Source: Apricaphanius iberus (taxonomy: Eukaryota; Chordata; Actinopteri; Cyprinodontiformes; Aphaniidae). Taken from it: 64,000 nucleotides of DNA. A model generated the notes under the pieces. The model ran no database searches. It was not told where the DNA came from and saw only the letters and a program-made list of their open reading frames with translations. This document shows positions 53,765-64,000 of this stretch, one piece after another (the first letter of the stretch is position 1; each line of letters opens with the position of its first letter). The position numbers were made by a program, and so were the translations under genes. The DNA lies in contig JAPXFQ010002747.1 in assembly GCA_028564705.1 (NCBI GenBank), positions 744,001-808,000 on the forward strand, in the 5' to 3' direction.

Positions 53765-56700
53765 AGTAAAAGAAAAGTATCTGCAAAAATCCTTCTGACT
53801 GTATAGTATTCAAAACCAAAGAGGATAGTGTCTTTGAAACAAAAAGTAGTTTCGGCATTATTGAATATTTATTAATTGACTTTTATCTGTTTAAAAAAAT
53901 AAATTCATAGCAAAGTACAGCCCAGGGCCCATACTAAAGGAAGTCACTATTTAAAAACTGCTATTTGTAATTATCCAGGTGATGAATGTCTGATACATCA
54001 TCTGAAAAAAAAAGAAGGAAAGTTAATGGGAGAAATATTTTTACGCATCACTGTATGTCTATGCGGAGGAACGTGTTGGAATTATGGGAATAAATATGGT
54101 TTTCAACCTAATGTATGAGTGAATGTCTGGCTTGTCCTAAGTTGATAAGTTAAAAAATTATATACAGCAAAAATGGACACGTTTATAATACAAAAATTTC
54201 CAGATTAGCCATTATCCTCGATTTACAGAATTAAAATGTTTCATCTAAAGTAATGAAGACTTTTTATAATAGTATTAGTACAAAAATGTTTTATATTTTA
54301 AAATCCAGTGAAGCTGGACAGTGAACAATAAGTATGAATATAGATTACAGATTCACGGGTTTACACTGCAGTATCGAAAAAAAAATCACAAATGAACAGT
54401 CAGTGGGCATACATTTCACTGCAGGAACGTTAAGCTATTAAAAGGATGAGATTGAACCAGAATCATTAGCAGTTACAGAGTTCAGACGGAAATGGTCGTA
54501 ACACCTGGGTGAAACAGGAAGTATAATGGACTCTGCCTGTGATAGCAAGATTGCTGCTTATTTGTCTCACACCAGTGGCTGTGGAGATGGGGGTTGGTGC
54601 TTGAGGAATTTATGTGCCAAAGTATCCCACAAACAACTTCTGCTCTGGTCATGAAAACCTTTCGCATTCAGTTTCAGGAGCTAATCACTGTCACATTGTT
54701 GTCTTTTCTTTTCTGTTTTTTTGGGTCATGTTCCTTACAGATGGAAGCCCCGACAAAAAAAGTTACTGATTAGTCCTGTTTTCTTTTTAGGTCTAGGTTT
54801 ATGGCCATGGCAACAGTCTAATATCCCTCCTGCACTCTGAGTGTGTGACAGGCGTGATTGTGTGTGTCTCTGGTGTGGTGGCAGGCGGGTGAGGGGAGAG
54901 ATCAGCAGCCCACACATGGCTGTAATTTAATGGAGAATTGCCCAGTAGTTCCTGTGCAGAGGTAAACACACCGATAGTTGGGCTTTTGTTATTGCATGGC
55001 TACGACAACTGCCTCCATCAATAAACAATAGAGCAATGGGGGAAACAAGGACTACACTGTATGAAGAGAACCCCACTGTGTCCACTTCTCACTCTCACTT
55101 GTAATCAGCCACGCACTCAGAAGCGTATGATGAGCCTGGGCAATAACGGAACTGGAGAGCTAAAGTCACAAATTACACAGAAAGGAAATCCCAACGCAGA
55201 ATGTGTTTTAAATGAACACTTGGTTTGAAAGTTGCAAATTTGACTAATTTGCAAATTTCTGTGATAAGAAGCAGTTACATTTTTCTTTCTTTACTAAGCG
55301 GGGGTTGCGGTGTAGGTCAAACTGGAAGAATTTGAGACACAATAAACAAAGAGATAGAGCGAGCTTGACAGTCCCCATCAAGCTGTGAGTCAACAGGGGG
55401 CCAATCCCTCAAATCTGAGATGCAATCTGGGTCAGGGCCATAAACATTTACAGGGTGGGAAGTGCTGAGCAGAGGGGGCTGCAGGATATCAGACCTCCTC
55501 TCCCGCTTCTAATTAGCTTATGAGAATGTAACACTTATACAACAGCAAACTGCCAAATCCAGCGTTTGCAGCTGGTATGTGAAGGCATAATGACGCCAGA
55601 GTCTAATTCATGAACTTTCACATAAACTAATATTTCAAAATGTAGAAGTGGCCTTCCAACTATATTACAATACTACATCTAAATTGATCTGCTCTTTTTA
55701 TCTTCTATGTTTTCTGATTTCTTTGATACCAATCATACATTATTATTATAGTTTAGCAGTAAATATAATAAACAAAAAAAATTTGTATGTGATATAACTA
55801 ATACAAACCTTTAATTATTAATGTGTGTATGGTTGATAATTTGTTACTCATGTATTGTTTGGGATTTTGAGTGAAGATACTAGAGGGACTGAAGAGTGAT
55901 GCTTGTATGTGCTGTAGTCCTGAACAATTGAGATTAAGCTTTAAATTCAATTTAATTCAAGTCAGCACATGGGGTAAGAAATTATTTTAAATAACAACAC
56001 ATAAAATGGAGTGAAATACTTTCAGTGTTTAAAGGAAGCCGTGTAATTTGGCAGTGATGCCTCAAATTCAAGCTGCCACCCAACAGTTTGGCTGGTAGCT
56101 TGAGTTTGAGGCGTTACTCCCAAATTCCATGGATTTCATTAAAATCTGAAAGTCTTTAACCATTTTTGTTAACATGACTACACCCCGTAAACCCTTATAT
56201 TAACATTGCCCTTTAGCCATGATCGGTTCCCATTCTTGTTAAAGGAGACAGCTTATTTGAACACAAAAAGAAACATGCAGCACACGACACTTGATGGTGA
56301 ATGCTGAGGTTCATGTTGGGCTGGGGACAAAAAAGACACCTGGAGGGGTTTCGGGCTACTTAATGTAGGTTTACAGCAGGCACTGAGGGCAACAGCAGTA
56401 AGACAGTAAGGTACTGACGGTTGTCTGCTTATAGCAGAGGAGGACATTCCTAAATCTCTCCGAACAAGATGAAGATTTGGAAATAATAATTCTTGTATTA
56501 TCTACTTTCTAGATCATACATCCAAAAGAATAAGAATTATAAGAAGACGCATTGTTAAACGTGTATTATGATTGTTATAGTTACAACAGAAATGACTGCG
56601 CTATTGAACAATAGTCATATGGGCCTTTTAGTTTGGGGGTTCTGAGCAGTAGAAGCGGCTACCCTCTCCACATCCACATCTGCTTCTGTCACATTTCGAC

Positions 56701-57150
56701 TTACGGGATGTTCTGCTTGTTTTTTGTCCTTCTGACCTTCCCTTAACAAGCTGGCAGTTTGAGAGAATGAATGAAGATAAAGGTAAGCGTCTATCCAGGC
56801 TCTGGGACATTATATGCAGAAAAGGAAAAGACACAGGCTGAAAAGGATGGTAGAAAATTGCTTTATGGATGTCAAGCTTTATGGAGATTATAGAGATAGA
56901 GATACTTTGAGGTCTGAAAATAATAAATTCCTGGGTACAAGTGTAATGCCATTCATCTTGAATATGACTGTCTTGGCAATTTTATTTTGAAAGTTAAATC
57001 CTACAATATGAAACTTCACAATATCCAGCTTCACAATATCATGTAAATTTGTGTATGAGTGTATGCTTGCTCAGTATGAGAGATTACTGACGGATTGCTG
57101 TGAGTGGACTCTGAATGTTCAGGGCATAACCTCACATCAACGTCTCAACA
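53765..57150. other. Gene-free stretch
   Basis: No gene recognised. 54900-55620 is less AT-rich than the surroundings and lacks repeats, which makes it a candidate for conserved non-coding sequence, not proven here. Confidence 0.45.
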
Positions 57151-57242
57151 CAATTGTATTGAAATGATTTTTTTTGTAAAGTGTCTTGAGATGACATCTG
57201 TTGTGAATTGGTGATATATAAATAAAGTGAATTGAATTGAGC
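57150..57242 (+). mobile_element. LINE 3' tail
   Basis: gtaaagtgtcttgagatgac ... gatatataaataaagtgaat then tgaattga, the typical L2/CR1-like fish terminus. Confidence 0.65.
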
Positions 57243-57698
57243 TGAAATTTTCCGCAATCCACATGAGTCTGAATTATATGTACAGGCTCAAATATGTACA
57301 CACAATAGTATTTAATGAAGTATTCCTTGACAAGTTTCTGTGAAATCACACTGTTTTTGTAACAATCAAGTTTTCACCACTTTTAACACCTCTTCTTGGC
57401 TTAGTTTTTTTATAGCTTGGTTCCCTGACACAGACCTAGCCCTTAAGAATAATCCATAAAGTTTTAATTGGGTTAAGGTTGAGTTCATTCCAGAAGCTAA
57501 ATGTTGTCCTGTTGGAGCAAACATTAATAAAGCACATAGGTGCCTATTAAAAAATAAAAAGCTGTTTCCAAACTGAACAACATTAAACTTGACAGAAATT
57601 TCCAGCTGCCCTCAGGAAAGAGCCAAATACTTTTCTGGGAAAAAAAAAAAGATGTTTTATGATCACACAAGAAAAAGACGGAGCTGCTTGGAAACACT

Positions 57699-58298
57699 CA
57701 GTATGTTTACATGCACAGCTAAATTGAGCTTTTTGGAGTAGTCGGACTAAGGACTTCCCTCCAGCAGTGAGCCGAATCCCAGTTTACATGTCTATCAGAA
57801 AATCGAATTATTAAATAAAGTAAGTTCCACTCCCCGATGATAGATGGCGACATACGCCCCTATGTGTTAGCCTTATAGCAGTTAGCTTCCAGCTTTATTC
57901 AGGCAGTAAACTGAGGCTGGCAGGAGTGAAGCAGACAGAGTTAAAACAGAATATTCACAGTGACAACGCATTGCATCTTTGTAAGTCCAAACATGCACTG
58001 ATTGGCCGCTTATGTTAGTCTTAGACGCCATATGCCTCTTATAACACTCCTGTTGTTATTGCTGGGTCGCATTTCCGGCTCTGTAACTTCCAGAGGGGGA
58101 TGAGCGAGTACGGGCTGGGGGCTGGTTGTGGAGTAGTCCAATTTAAATTGCATTATTCAGCAGGAGAAGCCGAGCGTTTAAAACTCCAGTTTGGTTCGAT
58201 TCCAGCCGGACTAAGGTGCATACATGCATTTTAAAAGTCTGATTTCAGTCGGACTAAGGCAATAATTGGAATTTGTCTTGCCGCATGTAAACATAGTG
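57699..58298. mobile_element. 600-bp MITE inserted in the Tc1 relic
   Basis: Inverted ends cagtatgtttacatgcac and (other strand) cactatgtttacatgcgg. Inside, gtcggactaagg and its inverse recur near both ends. By comparison with the Tc1 sequence it interrupts, the flanks act/att look like a 3-bp target duplication. No ORF. A partial relative is at 19162. Confidence 0.7.
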
Positions 58299-58644
58299 AT
58301 TGACAAGAAGAATGCAAGAGCAAAGGTGAGACTATCAAACCTATTAGGGTCATTGAAACTGCCAACAATCGTGGTGGTAGTGTCATGCTGAGGGTCCATT
58401 ACACTACCTGTTTTCCTGGTGAATTCAACAAAGTTGATGGGATAAAGAAAAAAAAAAACAATTTCTAAATTCTCAAATCTCTCCTGAAATCAGCAATAAA
58501 ATGATCTACACACAACTTGTTCTCAATTGATCCATCTGGTTTTAGAATAGATAAAGCAGGCTAATATAAGGCTACTAGAATGACCACAGTTTAAATCAAA
58601 TTGAAAACTGAGGTACTATGCCTTGGGGGCTCCGATGCTGGGAA

Positions 58645-58710
58645 ACAAGAAATAAAATAAAATAATAAATAATAATAATAATAAAATAATAAAAATAAAA
58701 TAAAATTGAC
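58645..58710. repeat. (AATAA)n / (AAT)n low-complexity tract
   Basis: Irregular aataaaataaaataat array of about 65 bp. Confidence 0.8.
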
Positions 58711-58799
58711 CAATTCTGATAAGAGTGAATAAATATTGAATCAGATTTTAGTGGTTATGTATGCAAATATTTGGTCCTGCATGTATGATTTTGTCTCTG

Positions 58800-61700
58800 C
58801 GCTGGTAAAAGATAATCCAAAATACATTTATAATTCAAAAATCCTTTCCAATTTGATTTTTTTTATTATCATATCCTGAAAAAAGGTTGATGTCAATATG
58901 ACATTCATGACCACAAGGAGATGATATAAGCCAGAGTTATACCTGGAAGCAGACTGATAGGGATCTACGTATAAATATGTAAGATTCTTTAGCTGTTTAT
59001 CTAGTGTGACTGTCCGGGTAACTGTTGGAGTGTTAGGGTGAAACATGTATTTTTGTGTCAGTAAGGTTGTGGGAAATGCCCATATTGCAGCATTCCATCT
59101 GCCTTTGAAGTGGAAACGTGGAGCTTTAAAATGACGTCATGCCCCAAACTGTCCTCGTTCCAGCTGAGGGTTGGAAAACCTGTAGGCGTCGCTTATTTTC
59201 ATGTTCACTGAGCAGGCTGGCAACAATTAGCATTGTAAGTTAACAATAGGGCTACCTGCACATTATGACACAGAAGCACAGAGTTGATTCATTAAATTTG
59301 ATCACAAATCGATAAGTATTCTCATAGAGAGTTATCTGCTGTAATTATCTGTTATTTATAATGGTTTTCAAGTAGGGTTTTCTGATACTGTGTCAGATCT
59401 CTAAAGCAGAGTTTAAGAAACTCCCTTTTTTCTCCAAAAAGTTCAGAAATTCAGACTTTAGAGTTGCTACTTGACCGCTTCTGCTGTAGTTCGATTTCAG
59501 AAATATTTCTTGAAATAATCTGTGAAAGGAATACAAAGTAGACTTCAGTTTTCTTTTTTCTGTTATTTGCAAAAGTTTAGATGTGTGAGTGCATGTCTTT
59601 TTGCCTCAAATAGGGTTGGGTGTTGGGTTTAAGAGCTTGCACTGTAAATCACAGGCTGGACGAAAAGGAGAGAACCCTATGGTGTCTTTGTCTTTTAATT
59701 CCCTGTGGGCAGTAGCCTCATAAGAATTGGACTGGAGCCACCTGTGTCTCTGAAAGTCCATTTCACACAGGACAGACAATTATTATTATTTTTATTACCA
59801 ACATAAAGATTTTTTTGTGTGTGTGCAAGATACAACGTCCACATAACTTATCTCATGTCACTTCTACTCTTAACCCACTTTATTTTTCTTTACAGTATGT
59901 GCAGAAAACACCTCTTATCTATACTCCTTTAAATCAGATAAAAATAGTTTAGCAACAGGAGCAGAAGTCGGCTCCTCCTTCGCACCAACTACTCAATAAA
60001 CATTTTAAGCTGTGCAGTCGCACAAACCTCTATTACTTGTTTGCTCTTCACAAAACCCAGACCGGATCAATACGTTTCTCACTCCCTCATGCTCAGGACT
60101 GTACTCACATAAAACACATACACACATGTACACAAAAAATCTGGTCTGCGCTGTCCCAGAATCTTGTGACCGCTGATGCATTGACAAGCAAGAAAAGCAA
60201 AAGGGAGGAAAGAAAGACTTCAAACTTCAGGGAATCCAAAGCCCCGCATCCATATTGATTAAACAAATTTGCCACAAATCATTTCACAAATGCCCAGTGG
60301 GGGGCTATAGAGGCCAGTGGAAATACCCCATTCAAGCTCTGTCCTCCCCCGTAGAGCTGAGGCCTCGACTCTTGCCTCATTTAAGCGTGCTGACAACCTC
60401 TGATCCCCTGGCCATCTGCAGGGTGGGCCGGCCAGCACTCAGGAGTCTTTGTGCTTCAAACTTCAGGAGATTTAAGGGTAAAACTGAAGCAGAGAACATC
60501 TGAATATCTTCCTAATTTACTCTTGGGTCCTCATCATTTGCAAAATGCACACAAGTCAAATTAAATGACAGTCAGATGATTAAAAAAAGCATTCTTGTCA
60601 AAGATTTTGTTTGGGTTGTGTCACTCTCTGCAGCCCACAGCAGCTGCCTGGTGTGTTCATGCAGTGACTCACACAAGTTTGGGTGAACCTCAGCTCCGCC
60701 TTCTGCTCCTCAGCACGTTGCTCTTTGTGAATGAAAGTGGGTGGAGGCAGCTATGCGGAGCACGCACGCACGAGGATCAGTATTTTTGAACGTAGGTGGG
60801 TGTGTGCAGCTGCGTGTCCATGTGCTGAGCAGTCGCCCTGAGAAGGAAGGCAAACATGACACTGACTTTGCACGTGCACAACAACCAAGCTAGAGATTTG
60901 TATCTGTCAGTTTATTTCACTTTTAACTTTTTTTAGTTTTACACTGTAAGTGTATATGCTTAATTTAAATGAGATTATTTCAGATAAACAGGCCAAAAAA
61001 GCAAATCTTTCTCATTTGAGGGTATACTGCATACGACTATTTAAAGCCACAAGCCAGACTTTTCTATAAAATCATTCTCACTTTAGATATAGTCTTCCAT
61101 CTATTGAGCAATATCTACATGTTAGTCGTCCTACTGGTTATGTTATTTTTTGTTGAAAGTTATTCAATCAAAATAAAATCTACCCTCCCAAAAACATGCC
61201 TGTGATGACATCACACGAGGCTTCTTTGAAGTATGTCAGTTTTAATTTATCTTAACTTTAGTATGATTTTTTGTCACATTTTCTCCAAAAATCTTTTGAT
61301 GTAAATGTTTTAATTGTATTTGAGAACCCTTTAATGGATTTCAGGATAGTTTGGCACCAATAAAAAAAAAAATGGGGGAGACTGAAACGAAACCTGAATA
61401 CTTTCAGACAAGGGTTTTCAGGCTTCATGTCCTGAAGGTTCGTACCTTACCTTATACCTAGATTAAATCAGGAAGAAATAGAAATTAACAAATTCCTCAC
61501 AACTTCCAAGCAAATAAGGTTGCAAATAAGGTCATATTTGCTTTGAATGTTGGGATTAACAGTGATTTGCATTAAAGAAGTTTACTGCGCTCCATCAGGT
61601 TTTTCCAACATGGCTGTTGAGATGAAGTTTGAACTGGGTTCGGACTGATTTCCAGTCCCGTCTGGATCAAACTTCAAACTTTGAGAATTCCGACTTCAGG

Positions 61701-64000
61701 ATCTATTTTGAAATCTTTCAAATGTGCCATGGTATTTACCAGCACTTTACCTCTATTCTTGTGCCTCTTGTGAAGTCATCACTTTTCTTTTAAACTCTGT
61801 ATAATTTGAAATCCTGCCGTGAAAATCAACTTTTCATATTCTCTTGCTTTAAAAAAAAAATTGTATATAAACGAGATCAAAATCTCCCCCTCCCTGCACT
61901 AGAGGAGAGGTGGAGGTGCAATTTATTCTATCTTCTCATTAAATACTCTCCTACAAAATGATTCCCATAATGTTAAAGATGAGAGCTGGTGGTCTCTACT
62001 GCAACTTCTCTACGTTTCGTTATTTCTATTATCTCAAACACATGCTAATCTACTTTTATTTTAGCTCCCTTCAGTCAATGTATATATCTCCCTTGACCTC
62101 TACATGCAATCAGGTAAAGGAACAACCATCTTAAAAACATCCCCACCAATGACAGGTTGTGTTGCTTGGGTTACAAAAAATCCGATTCTGTTTCAAAAGC
62201 TGCAAATCCTCAGAAATGATTGATCATTTTCTCTTTTTTGGCTTTGGGAACAGCCCTTGATGGTTATACCATTTTACATGCATGCATATAATTTAGCTGG
62301 TGCCAGAGTCCCTTTGAAACTTTAGTGCATCTCCTCTCCAGTCATGCAGAACGTCCGGCTGGAAATTATTTTGCTCATGTGCGTGCGGAAGTCGTATGAT
62401 GAGTGGGCTCACAGGGAGAAGAACAAACAGGTAATACTTTTAACAGCTGTGTGACTTTATTTTAGTATATATGACAACACTAATGACTGGGTTAATCTAC
62501 AAGTTTATATGTTTAGCTCATAACAACCAGGCGATTTTAATTCGGTGATCCATGCAGAAACACATGGAGGCCTGCATCCAACATTCTGAAATTTGTTCTC
62601 TTTACTATTCATTTCCGTGTTGCACGCGCCTTTAGAGAGGCCTTAAATGTTTCTGCAGAAACAATTTAGCAAAACATCATAATTCATAAACATGCCACCT
62701 GACTGATGTGAGCTCAACAAGTTATTGCGACCTTGGGACACACAACTCTTCCCTTTCCCAAACACAAAGATTTCCACCGATTTATATCCGGTCGCTGATC
62801 TCAATCAGCGGTCGAGTTAGGTACAGTGTGGCGTTTGTGACATCCGTTCATTCAGAGGTTGTCCATTACAGTAAAAGAGCCAGCTGCTCTTAAAACAGAA
62901 GATCAGCAGTAGGTCGTCCATTTCATTTTGCTGTCGACTTTTGCACAGCTGCTTTTGAGCTGCAGAGACATAAAATCAATATCTTTCTTTTTTCTTGTTT
63001 GCTGATGCTGGTGGAGGATGGAGGACAAAGTCAATAAAAAGCGGCTGATAATGTAGAGGCCACAAAATTTTTATTTTGGCCAGACAGCTGAGCCAAAGCA
63101 TTCTGGAAAAAAATCCAATCAAATCTCCCTGTAAGCTTTACGCTTCAGTGTCAGTTATAGGAAATCTGATATCATATTTGGGTAATGATGTTAGAATTTG
63201 ACCCAAATCAGTAGTTTTTGGTCTTTCTTTTTTATCGCATGCCCTTCTGTACATCCATTCTTTCTCCACCCACCCATCGGTGAATGTTAGAGAGGCTTAT
63301 TCCTGCACACAATGAGATAAATATAGTGCTTCTTTCTTGCCTGCAGATTTTTCTCATAAAAAACCCTTTGATAGTTCAGCCATCTGGCTGGAGCCAAAAA
63401 AAGTCCTCATAAAAGAGGCCCAAATAAGGTCAGGGGTCACTCCCTCCCTAGGTCAGGGGCCCTGAAAGGTTGTTATAGTGGACTTTACTAAAGTTGTCAG
63501 CTCAGATCTCTTTGACAAATTAAAGCACATTCTTCTGGTTTAACAAGTATTCCCTTACAGTCAAACTTCCTCTGAATAGCATGGCGTACAGGAAAGAGAA
63601 AAAGCTGAGCATACAGAATATCAGCACCCTGAAAGGGGCATACGTTAGAAGATACATGGAAGATAATTTTTCATTGATTATTAATAGTGAAATACAGTTG
63701 TCATCCTTCTTTGGATAGGTCTGCAGCAGCTTTTTCTGTCAGTCTAAAACCATTTTCCATATGTGAATAAGTAAACACTCTTTACTCAACACATAGTACA
63801 TTAAAGGTGCACTGACAGCCTATCATTAACCCTGACCTGTCTGTGTCTCCGTCCAAATGTCCAGAGGATGAAAGGCTCGCCTCAGACTTATCTCACAGAA
63901 GCAGTTAGCTGACAGCCTTTTGAGTCACAGCGCAGAGAATCTGCCCGCTAACACGATGCAAATCCACGCAGTTTGAGATGATACAACTTTTTAAACTGTC
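58800..64000. other. Gene-free right end of the window
   Basis: No conserved coding exon recognised. Blocks at 60240-60480 and 63360-63560 are of higher complexity and may be non-coding regulatory sequence; 62344-62432 is an unproven exon candidate (see findings). Confidence 0.5.

Larger units (their letters stand above)
57480..58760 (+). mobile_element. Tc1 transposon relic split by a MITE
   Basis: Before 57698: ctgtttccaaactgaacaac, gatgttttatgatcacacaa and gagctgcttgg; after 58299: attgacaagaagaatgcaag, ggtggtagtgtcatgctgag, aataaaatgatctaca, gataaagcaggctaatataa and tactagaatgaccaca. Together these follow the order of one Tc1 transposase gene. Stops and indels throughout. Confidence 0.7.

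Noticed and set aside
1..64000. CRISPR arrays, bacterial operons, tRNA or rRNA genes
   Set aside because: Nothing with those structures was seen; the sequence is vertebrate nuclear DNA. A tRNA scan was not possible by eye at full sensitivity.

Overview
The window is a piece of a ray-finned (teleost) fish chromosome. The evidence is spliced vertebrate genes with GT-AG introns, an AT-rich base composition full of (TA)n and (TG)n tracts, and a repeat population typical of teleosts: Tc1/mariner, hAT and Harbinger-like MITEs, and L2/Rex-type LINE relics. The species cannot be named from the sequence.

Two protein-coding genes are supported, both on the minus strand and in the order known from human 20q13 (ATP9A next to SALL4). 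(1) atp9a, a class-2 P4-type ATPase, runs from its start codon at 35463 down to 1804. I could read 18 coding exons (671 codons) by eye; the remaining C-terminal exons lie beyond the left edge. The exons carry the A-domain DGET motif, the DKTGT phosphorylation site (D391) and the N-domain KGA motif, and every exon joins in frame. (2) sall4, a spalt-like zinc-finger transcription factor, is complete: four exons at 40837-46175, 1081 residues, with the N-terminal NuRD-recruitment motif, a C2HC finger, a Q-rich segment and seven C2H2 fingers in 2+3+2 clusters.

Region by region: 1-1600 holds decayed LINE reverse-transcriptase sequence. 1804-35463 is atp9a; its introns hold an intact Tc1-like transposon of the uncommon DD38E spacing nested inside an older hAT-type element (9362-11869), a long-TIR MITE (14890-15626), a Tc1-family relic, a CpG-rich Harbinger-like MITE (28864-29429), two hAT-type MITEs (31491-32300) and another TIR element (32814-33400). 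35464-35640 is the likely atp9a promoter. 36000-39300 is intergenic and filled with Tc1 relics and LINE tails. 39319-46175 is sall4 with a candidate 3' UTR, and 46176-46480 is its CpG-rich promoter. 46680-64000 has no recognisable gene: it holds a degraded Tc1 copy (47210-48075), a 285-bp hAT MITE with a near-perfect 8-bp duplication (52399-52683), a Tc1 relic split by a 600-bp MITE (57480-58760), and otherwise unique sequence that could hold sall4 regulatory elements.

I found no novel multi-gene system. The most interesting material is the nested transposon history and the intact DD38E transposase. Exon boundaries were read by hand from splice sites and frame and cross-checked by length and phase; repeat boundaries are less certain except where a target-site duplication is visible.
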